Assembly: GCA_036940085.1 (NCBI GenBank)
Contig: JALLBK010000128.1
Location: 1-53,685 of the forward strand
Source: Discostella pseudostelligera
Taxonomy: Eukaryota > Bacillariophyta > Thalassiosirophyceae > Thalassiosirales > Thalassiosiraceae
Length of the DNA stretch: 53,685 bases
Direction of reading: 5' to 3'
The notes under the pieces are model-generated. The model had not been told where the DNA came from, did no database searches, and saw only the letters and a list, made by a program, of their open reading frames with translations. Position 1 is the first letter of the stretch. Each line of letters starts with the position of its first letter. The position numbers were made by a program, and so were the translations under genes. Positions 11,201 to 20,433 of this stretch are shown one piece after another.

Positions 11201-12023
11201 TCGCTGATGATTGAACATGGTCTTGGTTATGTACATAATCACTTTTCTCAGTAAGGCTACGACCTCCATACAAAAGTGATTGGTGGAATAGTGACACGTC
11301 CATAATGTTGGACACAGGATCACCGAATGATTCCCGGTCAACTTTGGTAAAGGGCACGCCATGCCAAGTCGACTCTGGAGAAGATACCGTAGTACTCTTG
11401 TCTGTCGAGTGGGTTGTCTCCGTATAAGCAATAGCCGCAATGAAACATAATCCCACACCCACAAACAATCCCAGACACACTAACGAAAAGGCAACATCTG
11501 GATTTTCCCGTTTGGGGAATAATCGTCTCGATACATCATCTAGAATCGATAGACGCACATGCATTTTGGAAAATAGATCGGTTGTAAATAGTGTGCTTTC
11601 GTCGGGATCACGTGAGTAGGCAAGTGTATCTGTCTCATTTGTAATGACGTTAACGCCTATATGTGGATCACTCTCTAAACGAGGTATCTGCTTACGGGCA
11701 GATCCCGACATCATGGGAGTAGATGCATTTCTACCCTTTTTAATAGCAGCAGCAGTGGCGCTGAATGAAAAATCCATTTCGTGATCACTTTCTATCCCCT
11801 CAATAGTGCTAACATCGACGTCACCAGGATCTGGTGACAAGAGCAATGAATCATGAAGCAACCGCTCCCCTAGCAGAGGTTCAGTTTCAGTGGTACGAGC
11901 TGTGTCACCACCGCAACTCTCCGTCCGATGCATGGGTGACGAAGATGACGTTTGGTAGGGCGTCGTGTAGCTGGAGCCGTGCGATGGCTTTGGCGTTGGA
12001 CTGGTGGTCGAGCCGTACCCCAT
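8205..12023 (-). CDS. membrane-anchored GH81 endo-1,3-beta-glucanase
   Basis: Three exons on the minus strand, 12023-9147, 9076-8671 and 8590-8205, with introns of 70 and 80 bp. The first join restores the GH81 signature SWFDG/HSFASGLFPF; the second gives FDKG/FVEGEQ. The product is 1222 residues. The open frame begins at a TTG at 12032; ATG 12023 is preferred. About 175 Ser/Thr-rich residues come first, then one membrane helix (about 175-202, LVCLGLFVGVGLCFIAAIA), then the GH81 catalytic domain. Hallmarks are YNDHHFHYGYVLFAAAI (about residue 888) and GKSQESSSEAVNCYYGA (about 975-990), which contains the catalytic Glu region. The tail has Cys spaced C-x5-C-x8-CC-x9-CC. GH81 enzymes cut beta-1,3-glucan, so chrysolaminarin or callose-like wall glucan is the likely substrate. 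The topology suggests a type II membrane protein with its enzyme domain outside the cytosol. Confidence 0.9.
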
Positions 12024-12453
12024 GGTGATCAAGGCTTTGGCTTTGGCTACTGGCTACTACGGTTTGGATATGGATATGGCTGTATGGCTTGTTGCCTGCG
12101 CCATGCTTTTACTTAAAAAAATGGCGACAGTGGCGGGAAAAGCTCCACGCGGAGATGACGATCCTCAACAAGAGATGTTCTGAGATTGCTGATCGCAAGG
12201 TCAACTATGGAAATGATTGCTTCGCGCTTTGCAATCCATCCAGGCTAATACAGAATCTCGTAGATGATAGCAATGCATTTGCTCTTACATGTCTACCTAG
12301 CTGAACTGGTGAAGAGGTGCAGGCATTCTAATTTCTCTAGTAGCTCATTAGAATGGTTCATTCAATGGAGAGCATAACTAATCAGAATATTTCCTTGAGA
12401 ATGAACTGGCTACACAACCCAAACAACACGCATCATGCAAATCGCAGTACAAT
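12024..12453. promoter_or_regulatory. intergenic region with one E2F-like site
   Basis: Gap between the start of the GH81 gene and the stop of the ubiquitin-domain gene. TGGCGGGAAA lies at 12131-12140, about 110 bp upstream of the GH81 ATG, and CTCCACGCGGAG, a 12-bp near-palindrome, follows at about 12144. I see nothing that looks coding in the remaining 300 bases. Confidence 0.4.
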
Positions 12454-13338
12454 CTAAGCAAGTCGCATCCTCTTCAGTGCCCCCAAGAATGCCCCGCGAT
12501 TATCTCGCCTCTTGTACACATTGGTCAACTTCGTTTCATCTTCACCCAGTAAACCCATTAATGCACTCTTCCGCTCCACCTTCACCAACCGTGCCCCCTT
12601 CCCACCCGGCAAATCAAAGGCCCTATCCCGAGGCTGGGGGGTGCGCATGTGGTACTCCATTTCTTCAAGGGGGGAGTTGTCGCATACACGTCGGGGAAGG
12701 TCAGATATACGATAGTATGCGCCAAGGACGGGCGCTGTGCCATCCATCATGGCAGAATTATTGACGGCGTCTTCCTTAGTAGTAGCAGTTGTAGTAGTAC
12801 TATCGTCACGCCCAAGACTTTGTTCAATAAACATGTTCATCAATTCTCGTTCTTCGTCGCTAATCACACCCTTCAAGTTCGAGTTGACAAATGATTCATC
12901 GACGCGGAATACTCCCCCACCAAGCGCACCATCTAAAAATCTCTTCAATACACCACCACCACGTAGCCTCAACACCAAATGCAGCGTAGCATCATCCCCA
13001 ATATTATAATCATCAATCGTCTTGCCATCCTGGAGCTGCTGGCCGCCAAATATAATCCGCTGTTGTTCGGGGGGGATACCCTCCTTCTCGGCAATCTTGG
13101 CCTTGACATCCTCGATGGATTCACCTTCCTCGACTTCAATGGATACGGTTTTGCCGGTGAGGGTTTTTACAAAGAGTTGCATACCGCCGCGGGGAACGAC
13201 GTGGAGTGCCGTGGTGAGCGCCGAGGAGGGTCGGACGACGGCGCGCCCGCCAAGGAAGGGTAGACGACGACCATCCGCGCCTGATTGAGATAGGAGGAGG
13301 GTTGATGCCAGTAGAAGGCAAGATTTCGTGGATACCAT
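12454..13338 (-). CDS. secretory-targeted ubiquitin-domain protein lacking K48 and K63
   Basis: Start chosen at ATG 13338 (294 residues), because it opens a signal peptide (about 1-23); the frame itself reaches back to 13470. Residues 53-128 are a full 76-residue ubiquitin domain from [12 protein letters not shown] to LRLRGG. Leu8, Ile44 and Val70 of the binding patch are kept, as are Lys6, 11, 27, 29 and 33. Position 48 is Gln and position 63 is Asp. The domain is preceded by PRGG and followed by a 166-residue tail of unknown fold. Diatoms carry a symbiont-derived ERAD-like import machinery (SELMA) in the periplastidal space, with its own ubiquitin. A signal peptide followed by a leader without an obvious aromatic +1 residue fits that location. 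Compartment is inferred; the ubiquitin fold is certain. Confidence 0.85.
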   Translation of the reverse strand: MVSTKSCLLLASTLLLSQSGADGRRLPFLGGRAVVRPSSALTTALHVVPRGGMQLFVKTLTGKTVSIEVEEGESIEDVKAKIAEKEGIPPEQQRIIFGGQQLQDGKTIDDYNIGDDATLHLVLRLRGGGVLKRFLDGALGGGVFRVDESFVNSNLKGVISDEERELMNMFIEQSLGRDDSTTTTATTKEDAVNNSAMMDGTAPVLGAYYRISDLPRRVCDNSPLEEMEYHMRTPQPRDRAFDLPGGKGARLVKVERKSALMGLLGEDETKLTNVYKRRDNRGAFLGALKRMRLA

Positions 13339-13504
13339 GGTGGCGATGCTTGTAATCTGATCAATCGACGACTCTTCCAATTCAATGTTCGATCGATGCT
13401 GAGGTTGTGGTGTTGGTGTTAAGATTTGTGATTTGTGATGGATGAGTTCCAGTTGGAATGCAATATCCACGTGGAATCACTAGTGGCAGTCGAGTCCATC
13501 ATGT

Positions 13505-13648
13505 CCCCGCCAAAATATTGTATCGCTGCTGAAAGCCACCACGTCATTGTGTTTCCCGCCATATCTTTCACCCACCACGTCATCGTGTTTCGTATCTTTT
13601 CCCGCCAAAAATCTGAAATCTACCACATCTCGTGTCTCCCGCCAAAAA
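13505..13648. promoter_or_regulatory. E2F-like sites within a short degenerate repeat
   Basis: This lies in the 508-bp gap between the divergent ubiquitin-domain gene (ATG 13338) and the small membrane protein (ATG 13847). CCCGCCA cores occur at about 13506, 13555, 13601 and 13639; three of them are TCCCGCCA. Between them CACCACGTCAT(T/C)GTGTTTC is repeated at about 13537 and 13573, so the region looks like a decayed tandem repeat built around the core. The palindrome TCCACGTGGA lies at 13466-13475. Confidence 0.5.
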
Positions 13649-13846
13649 TCTTGGAGTCGAGTCAAGCACCTCCGCCGCCGGAATAGTCGAGACGTTGACC
13701 AGGGACCGTGGTAGATATCTACTGGTAAAAAGTAGCCGCGACCACATAAACATTCACCAATAGTTCACTGCTCAAAGCCTACTCATATCAACACTTACCC
13801 GTTCTGATTAGCCTGCATATCCACACCAGTATTTTGCTTCCGGAAA

Positions 13847-14314
13847 ATGTCTTCCGTTTCACAATCACAATCACAAGCTGCGGACTATTCGTCGACGTCG
13901 TCATCGGCGGCAGGTATTATTCATGAACCGGCCATGATGAATTCATATCGCAATATCCCGTGGCCCGTTCGTCCATCTCCGGGCATCAATTATAATTTTG
14001 TGACGATTATCTACCTTGCTGGGTCTGCATTTGCAGCATTATTTTATGCATTGGAGAAGCATATTTTCCCCTCCCTATTTGGAGACAGCGATAAAAACAA
14101 TAATACTACTTCTTCCAGTGAAATAAACAGCGACAATGGAGACGGCAATGACGTACAGGATGGTGGGGATGCATGGAAGGAATTTGCCAATGGTATGGAA
14201 GGAATGTACCTCATATTTATTCCGTTCATTCCGTGTCTATTGTGGAGCCTTATTGTTCGATCCTACTGGTTGAAGGAGACGAGTGACGCATCGAAAGAGA
14301 AGAAGGAGAATTAA
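13847..14314 (+). CDS. small two-helix membrane protein, unknown
   Basis: Single-exon frame of 155 residues. The N terminus is Ser/Gln/Ala-rich. Two likely membrane helices are visible: about residues 47-66 (FVTIIYLAGSAFAALFYAL) and about 122-140 (YLIFIPFIPCLLWSLIV). They are separated by an acidic Asn/Asp-rich loop of about 45 residues, and the C terminus is charged. The segment NIPWPVRPSPGINYNFV before the first helix looks conserved, but I do not recognise a family. The gene converges with the RP2-like gene, about 150 bp apart. It is probably real because of ordered hydrophobic segments and a good upstream spacing, but there is no functional evidence. Confidence 0.55.
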   Translation: MSSVSQSQSQAADYSSTSSSAAGIIHEPAMMNSYRNIPWPVRPSPGINYNFVTIIYLAGSAFAALFYALEKHIFPSLFGDSDKNNNTTSSSEINSDNGDGNDVQDGGDAWKEFANGMEGMYLIFIPFIPCLLWSLIVRSYWLKETSDASKEKKEN

Positions 14315-14460
14315 GTTTTAGACCAATCCAATAATATTGCGCATCCCAAACCTTCACCCAGGGATATCACCAAACTGTCCTGCTGCAACAAAATCATGAC
14401 AATATGAAACGGTTACTAAATTTAGAGCCCCTACCCAACTCTGCCCTGAATAACTTCATC

Positions 14461-15405
14461 TCATCTTCCGGAAGATAGCATCTTGTTGGGGATTTGCATT
14501 CCACTAAAGATGAGACCGGTACAAAACGCTTGGATCGAACACACGGTTTGAGAAATGATGGTCCACGCACGATGTCCAAAAACTTTGATCATCTGGAAGG
14601 GCCCCGATTCTTCCTCGTGGGGTGAATTGGATTGATCAGTCTTCTTGTGACCATCATCGTCATTAGAATACTCAGTTGCAGTCTTCGCAAACAAACTCGC
14701 AGAGGAGTCTTGCATCGGGATGTGTAGCTCCGTTTTGCCTTTACCGAGTGGATACCACATGGGATCTTGCTCATCGGGCTCCAAAATACGCCAATTCACG
14801 CCACTATGAGTCGGATCATTGAAATCATGAACAGCTTGCCATTTATTGATTGACGGATCCAAGTCGGCAAGTTGCATATCTTTTTTATGTCCTGGATATG
14901 AACCATTGAATGGCCCGAATCTCATGTCGGTACTTGTTTCAATAGCTGGCTCCGTCTTGCAATACAAGTTGATGGTGCAATCTTTACAGTCACGTGTTCG
15001 AAGTTGCTTGCACGCGATGGTGAATGTGCAATTAGTGCAATTTCCGATGAAGATGCTTCCGCTGGATGCACCAATGAATATCTTTGAGTCCGAGACATCA
15101 TTAATCTGTACCTGATCGCAATGGTCGATGAGTAGTATCTTACACTTTTGGCAGTTGTCAATTACGAATGGCTGGCCCTGAATGGAACCAGGGTTCTTTG
15201 TAAGAATGCTCTTCTTTCTGTCTCGAAAGGTGTATTGTGTTTCCATCTCATGCTTTCGATAGAGAGATTGGTCTGAAGAATGGACAAGAATTTCGGCGTG
15301 TTAGGAAAAGCAAGCAGCATGATGAAATACTGAGGAATACACTTCGGGAATGACTGGAGCATTACCTGTAAAGACCGTGCCATCTGTCGCAACAAACCAC
15401 TTCAT
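14461..15405 (-). CDS. RP2-like TBCC-domain protein
   Basis: Two exons, 15405-15366 (40 bp) and 15272-14461, with a 93-bp intron. The join makes MKWFVATDGTVFT/DQSLYRKHE and keeps frame, giving 283 residues. Residues about 45-200 form a TBCC/CARP beta-helix like the retinitis pigmentosa 2 protein: QPFVIDNCQKCKI, GSIFIGNCTNC, QLRTRDCKDC, ETSTDMRFGPF. The Arg in QLRTRDC aligns with the RP2 arginine finger that activates ARL3 GTPase. RP2 acts in release of lipidated cargo at the cilium. The usual N-terminal Met-Gly acylation signal is absent, so membrane anchoring may differ. The C-terminal part (about 225-283) has a mildly hydrophobic segment and replaces the RP2 NDK-like domain. WDR92 is its divergent neighbour. 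Confidence 0.82.
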
Positions 15406-15738
15406 GGTCGTCGTGAGCACAATCGAAATCGAACTGCCGAATTTCGTGTGAGTTTAAAAAACACTGAAAAGAGTTGGTCTCAAGAGGGGCGAAAAGTGCT
15501 ACTGGTGGTGACCATTGTGAGGAGAATGAAACGATACGCATCCAATGAATGATTTGAAGCCAAGAAAGCCGCTAGTCCGCAACATGGCGAGAGTTTGGCA
15601 CGATATTCATATCCTATCAAACTGCTATCGTGCTCGTTTCAATTTTGAAAATCGAGAGAGTTCGACTACAAATCTATCAGCATTTCAGAGTCCAACGCTC
15701 AGGAGTAAGAGAATCAACAACAGAATACCTTCATCGCC
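15406..15738. other. intergenic region between divergent RP2-like and WDR92 genes
   Basis: This 333-bp gap is the shared upstream region of two cilium-associated genes. I found no TGGCGGGA core here, unlike most other divergent gaps of the window, and no convincing RNA gene or repeat. A 65-codon frame at 15545-15742 has no features and runs out over the WDR92 start. Confidence 0.4.
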
Positions 15739-16899
15739 ATGAATAGTACAGACGCACCACACATGATCGAGTATGTCAGCAAGTCTCTGGACTTCACCCC
15801 TCATGAGTCGAAATGGCTGCCGGGATCTGCGAGGTTTGTTTGCTGTGGCATTGGTCCAAGTGGACATGGTGCTCTCCGCATCTACGAGCTCCAACGAGAG
15901 GGAACCAAAGATTTGTACCATGACCTTTCGTTCCGTCCTCAAGGAATCAAGTGCGCAACGTTCGGTGCTTGTCGATATGGAGACCAACACCTTGCTATGG
16001 GAGACTTTGCTGGAGATCTTTCCATCTGTGATTTGGAGAGGCAGGAAAAGAAAGGTGAAATCTTCTCGGTCCACGCCCACGAAGGACTTGTAAATGCGAT
16101 TGATGGCATTGGTGGTATTACTTGCGGAGCACCAGAGATTGCAACTGGTGGCAAAGATGGATGTGTTCGAATTTGGGATCCTCGAGTCAACTATGCAGTT
16201 GTAACTCTCAACCCTACCTCGCCGTCGAACGCCAGAGATTGTTGGGCTGTTGCATTTGGAAATTCGTTCAATAACGAAGAGCGGTCAATTATGGCAGGGT
16301 TTGACAACGGTGACGTCATACTGTACGACCTCCGCACAAATACGATTCGTTGGGAAGATACTCTCAAGAATGGGGTAACAAATATTCAATTTGACCGACC
16401 GGATATTGAGATGAACAAGGCTGTCGTCACCACTCTTGAATCGAAGTTTCGGTGCTATGATCTGCGGACAAAACATTCTACTGAAGGCTTTGCTTTTGCA
16501 GCTGAAAAAGCGCATCGAAGTACCGTTTGGATCTCAAAGCATTTGCCGCAAAACCGCGATATCATCATGACGGGAGGGGGCAACGGGGGTTTCAACATTT
16601 ACAAATATTGCTACCCGAAGAAAAGGGTGGGAAAGGGCAAAGATGGATCACCTATCGGAATAGCTGGGTCATTCGAACTTCTGAATTCTCGTGTAATATC
16701 TACACAGCCCATCGTTAGTTTCGACTGGAGTCCTGACAGGGAAGGCCTGTGTTGTATGAGTTCTCTGGACCAAACTGTTAGGTAAGTCAACTCCCAGTTA
16801 GAAGATCATGTTTCACCTACCTATCGGAAATTAACGCTCGCCCGTCAATGCAATGTTGCTTTCAGAGTATTCATTGTAACCAAGCTTGACAGGCACTAA
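15739..16899 (+). CDS. WDR92: WDR92 / DNAAF10 (Monad) WD40 protein
   Basis: Two exons, 15739-16781 and 16866-16899, with an 84-bp intron. The second exon is only 34 bp and supplies the last 11 residues, VFIVTKLDRH, which match the conserved end of the family. The total of 358 residues is almost exactly the animal length (357). Family hallmarks include KWLPGSARFVCCG, GIKCATFGA, NAIDGIGG, GAPEIATGGKDGCVRIWDPR, RDCWAVAFGN, AGFDNGDVILYDLR, HRSTVWISKHLPQNRDI and DWSPDREGLC. WDR92 works with R2TP-type chaperones to assemble axonemal dynein arms in the cytoplasm. Its presence implies that the organism can build a motile flagellum at some life stage. Confidence 0.95.
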
Positions 16900-17068
16900 C
16901 ATATGATGTTGTGGAGCAAAGAATGGTCTGTGATAAAATATTGGCGTCGTGCCGTTCAAGGAATGTTGCGCAATCGCTTCCGAGTATGCAGTGAGTTGGA
17001 AATAAGTTGATGATTGCTCTTTTTACCAGCAGAGATATCGTAGTGTCGCATAAAAATGAGAATTAGAA

Positions 17069-18295
17069 TTATTTCCTTCTACCACCTTTCTTGTCCTCTT
17101 CCTCCTCATCGTCGTCGTCGTCGTCTGCACAATCCAAAAAGAACACGTGTTGCAGATTGAGGTATTGAATGTGAGTAGTACCAAAAATAATGAATCTAAC
17201 AAAGAACTTACCATCGTCATCATCGTCGTCGCCGGGCTTCTTGCCTTCTTTTTTCTTCTTCTTTTCCTCCAAATACTTCTTCCTCTCCTCTTCCACAATA
17301 GCCAAACCCTTCTTGACCCATTTCTTCTCCTTATACGACTTAATCCGTCCTCGAATCATTGTTATAACAAACACAGGAAAAATGGAATAGAATGCTCCCT
17401 TTTTGATGGTCTTCATTTGCTCGTCTTTCGACAGTGGGGCCTTATAATTGTTGTAGGCCAATTTGTCAGTCAGGAGAACGTCCCCACCTCCGCCTTTCCC
17501 TCCACTGTCCGTGACTCCTGACTTTGACTTTGACGAAGGTGAAAGCTTCCCCTTCTTTGTTGTTGCGCCACTGCCTAAAGATATTACACCTTCGTCAAAG
17601 TCTTCGTCGTCGGCATCACCAAATCCGAACTCAACCGATTCCCAATCACTCAGTTGTTTCTGTTTCTGTGCCTTCTTGCCACGTCGTCCGTCTGTTTGTT
17701 GGTCACTACTCTTCACGCCTCCTTCACTACCGGAGTCCCCAATTGTTAAAGCTGCTTTACTTTCATACTTGGCATCTTCCAATGCCTTCTCTCCCATGAC
17801 CTCAACTTTTGCCAATATTTCCTCATACTGTTGCACATCGGCTCCGGGCGCCAAACTCAGTTTTCCTTTTATATCTTTGAAGTCCTTGAAGTTGTAGTCA
17901 CTTCCACTAGTGGGGGCTGTCGCCGTTGCTACAGTTGATGCCGCGTGAGCGGTTGACCCTAGTATACGCCGTGCAGCTGGCATCGATGCCATGGGTCCGT
18001 AGAGTAAAGTAGTCGAGAGCACAATGGCCTTTCCGTATTTTTGTAGCAGTGCTCGTTTACGGCCTACACTTCTTTGCGATCGAGGAATACCATTATCACT
18101 GTCGTTGTTGACCTCTTTGGACATTCTCATGTGGCAAAGGCTTTTGTTGCTTTCCGGTGAGACTAGTATGCGTGATGCAATAAGTTGTTGAGGGTTGGCT
18201 GGAGAGAAGGCCGTCGCCAGTTGTGACTGGGGTGATATTATTGACATCAATATCAACCCAAACGACAGGCATCGACTTGACTGAGCCCTCGACAT
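17069..18295 (-). CDS. unknown plastid-targeted protein with coiled, acidic tail
   Basis: Two exons, 18295-17212 and 17124-17069, with an 87-bp intron. The join continues an Asp run (GDDDDDD/DDDDEEEEDKKGGRRK) and ends at TAA, giving 379 residues. An in-frame ATG at 18334 would add 13. The N terminus is a signal peptide ending in ATAFSPA, an ASAFAP-type plastid motif. The middle is polar with Lys/Gly/Ser linkers (GKKAQKQKQLSDWESVEFGFGDADDEDFDEG). Around residues 280-345 a segment, AYNNYKAPLSKDEQMKTIKKGAFYSIFPVFVITMIRGR, contains a short hydrophobic stretch that may be a membrane anchor. A Lys/Glu helix follows. I do not recognise a family. Confidence 0.7.
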   Translation of the reverse strand: MSRAQSSRCLSFGLILMSIISPQSQLATAFSPANPQQLIASRILVSPESNKSLCHMRMSKEVNNDSDNGIPRSQRSVGRKRALLQKYGKAIVLSTTLLYGPMASMPAARRILGSTAHAASTVATATAPTSGSDYNFKDFKDIKGKLSLAPGADVQQYEEILAKVEVMGEKALEDAKYESKAALTIGDSGSEGGVKSSDQQTDGRRGKKAQKQKQLSDWESVEFGFGDADDEDFDEGVISLGSGATTKKGKLSPSSKSKSGVTDSGGKGGGGDVLLTDKLAYNNYKAPLSKDEQMKTIKKGAFYSIFPVFVITMIRGRIKSYKEKKWVKKGLAIVEEERKKYLEEKKKKKEGKKPGDDDDDDGKFFVRFIIFGTTHIQYLNLQHVFFLDCADDDDDDEEEEDKKGGRRK

Positions 18296-18479
18296 CTTTT
18301 TATCTTTCTTCGTGTAGGCTACTGTTTGACGCATAATTATCAGTAATTATTCCATATCGGCGGTGAAGTTCAAGCCATAGTGAGGTCGTCGGCGACCACC
18401 ATGTTGTTGAGTGATGTTGATGTTGTTGCGAAGACGTCATCTTCTCTGCAAGAAGTTCCACGTCGTCGCCCCAGTGTCC

Positions 18480-18489
18480 TCCACGTGGA
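18480..18489. promoter_or_regulatory. TCCACGTGGA palindrome between divergent genes
   Basis: A perfect 10-bp palindrome with a CACGTG G-box core, placed between the start of the unknown plastid-targeted gene (18295) and the complex III assembly gene (18682). The same 10-mer recurs at 13466, 20095, 20125 and 24975, always between genes. CACGTG cores are bound by bHLH or bZIP factors in other eukaryotes; the factor here is unknown. Confidence 0.45.
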
Positions 18490-18681
18490 ATAAATCTTTC
18501 CGTCCTTCCGTCGCACCAGGTCGCACCCCAAGAAGCTTGGCGAGGCGGACAGGTGGCGGCGGCGAATCTCCACACAAAACAAAAGAAGAGGACAAACAAC
18601 TTCTTCTTCGACGACGATGATGATGATGACCATCGAATCGAAGCCGACGCAATAATAGCAATATCCTTTCATTCTCCTCCC

Positions 18682-19971
18682 ATGCCGCCTCGTCACGATG
18701 TAGCCGCTGCTCTCGGCCGACGAGCATTGGGTGCATTCCGTACATCTAACCTTACCACCTGTTCCTCGTCGCTTTGTTCCAAGCCATCTGGAGTTGTATC
18801 TAGCAATGCCGCCAATGCCAGTAGCAATAGATTCATCACTGTCCGCGCCAACGCCGTCGATATTCTGACTCATCATCGATACAACACGAATACTACACAG
18901 CGAACTAACGCACAGTGTTGCGCCTTCTCATCATCGTCTTCGACGCCTCAATCAGATAACATTACCACCAATCTTACTATTGGCGATGGCGAATCTACCA
19001 ACAAAAGTATTTTTGGCAAATTATGGGACAAGTACTCATTCGAGGGGCAGAGGAAGCGCATCATTTTGGGAGAGCGATTATTTCGAAGTGCTCAATATCG
19101 GGCAAATGATCCGTACGTTGCATTGCTATGCTATTTATCGCTACTATTTTTCGGATAGCAAATAAACTCATTATTTGTACATCACCTACCTTTTCATCTC
19201 TTTCTGCAATACTCAGGAGATGGTTCACTGAAGGGAGAATTCCCTACGAATTTCGCCCACGTCATGCTCTACTAACTATGCATGTATGGTTTTTGCATAA
19301 GCGGCTATTGGCAGATCGGGTAGATTCCCATCTCGCATTGTTAGTGCAGGTACGATCTTTCTTCGACACGTCATATCTCATATCAGATGCTTTCCCGAAC
19401 TGTACATTGACCACCTCACATGCACTCATCTGCATTGCATTCTCTAACATTAATCTCTCAGGAGGAACTATTCGACATTCTCTGGAATGACACCCGAGCC
19501 CGCATCCGCGCCGAGGGTGTCAACGAACTTACGGTGAACAAACACCTCAAAGATGCACAACAACTAACCTTCTTACAATGTACACATTACGATCATGCCT
19601 TCCAGGAGTTTGCCACGGATGATAAAAAGCGTTTTGAAGAATTGGCAGGTGTGAATTGGATGTATGTATTGAACAAAGATGAGGAGGCGTACAATGATCA
19701 GGTGAAGAGGTTGACAATGTATGTTGAGTATCAGCTTGTGAATTTATTGCAGGGTGTGCCGGATGATTATTTTTGGGAGGGTAGGATTCCATGGGGCGAT
19801 ATACCAGAGTTTGCAAGTATGAGAGACAATGATGGGAAGGAGATTGAGGAGATGGGCGATGTGCCAGGGTTGGAAATGTTGCCGGAACCTTGGGTGAAGA
19901 CATTGACAGATGCAGGAGTCACATACTACTGGAATACAAGAAGCAATGAGACTACATGGAAAAAGCCGTGA
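18682..19971 (+). CDS. UQCC1/CBP3-like complex III assembly factor with C-terminal WW domain
   Basis: Three exons, 18682-19112, 19217-19349 and 19462-19971, with introns of 104 and 112 bp. The joins give RANDP/RWFTEGRIPYEF and LALLVQ/EELFDILW, 357 residues in all. The open frame extends back to a GTG at 18553, but ATG 18682 opens an Arg/Ala/Ser-rich mitochondrial presequence (MPPRHDVAAALGRRAL). Residues about 140-235 match the ubiquinol-cytochrome c chaperone domain (HALLTMHVWFLHKRL, LFDILWNDTRARIR). CBP3/UQCC1 binds new cytochrome b on the mitochondrial ribosome. The last 32 residues are a WW domain (LPEPWVKTLTDAGVTYYWN, then TTWKKP), which I do not know from yeast or animal homologues. Confidence 0.86.
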
Positions 19972-20433
19972 GTTCATCGTGTGTAGGTGATGAATGCTAA
20001 ATGTAAAATTGATGAATGTTAGTTGCACAGGTCGTAGGCTCAGTATGTATCTCTAGGCACGAGAGTTTGGCGTCGGTATTTTGAGACACTGGTCTCCACG
20101 TGGAGTCGAGGGGGACAAGTGACCTCCACGTGGAGGCAGTCCCATGAAGTGAGTCATTTGTCTGTCTGGCGTCGGTATTTGAGACAATGAGTCATCCCTT
20201 CCCGCCATTTTCCCCATCACACAAACCAAACACTGCCGCAGCAGAAAAGCTGCACCCTGCACCATCCGCAATTCACCGCCACCATCTCGTCGGTCGGTGA
20301 ACTCATCGTTCGTCATCATCGTCGCCCCGGAAATAAGTGATAGTAGACATAAATCATTGCATCGCTGGAGTCCACTCTGTTGACCATTTCCATTCAGAGT
20401 TGACTGCATTATCTGGGTTGGAAAAGTGTTACC
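19972..20433. promoter_or_regulatory. intergenic region with G-box palindromes and an E2F-like site
   Basis: A 462-bp gap upstream of IleRS. TCCACGTGGA lies at 20095-20104 and again at 20125-20134; the second is part of a 14-bp palindrome, CCTCCACGTGGAGG. The pair is flanked by a direct repeat, TGGCGTCGGTATTT, at about 20069 and 20167. TTCCCGCCATT lies at 20199. I see no gene; a long antisense frame crossing this gap has no protein-like features. Confidence 0.45.
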
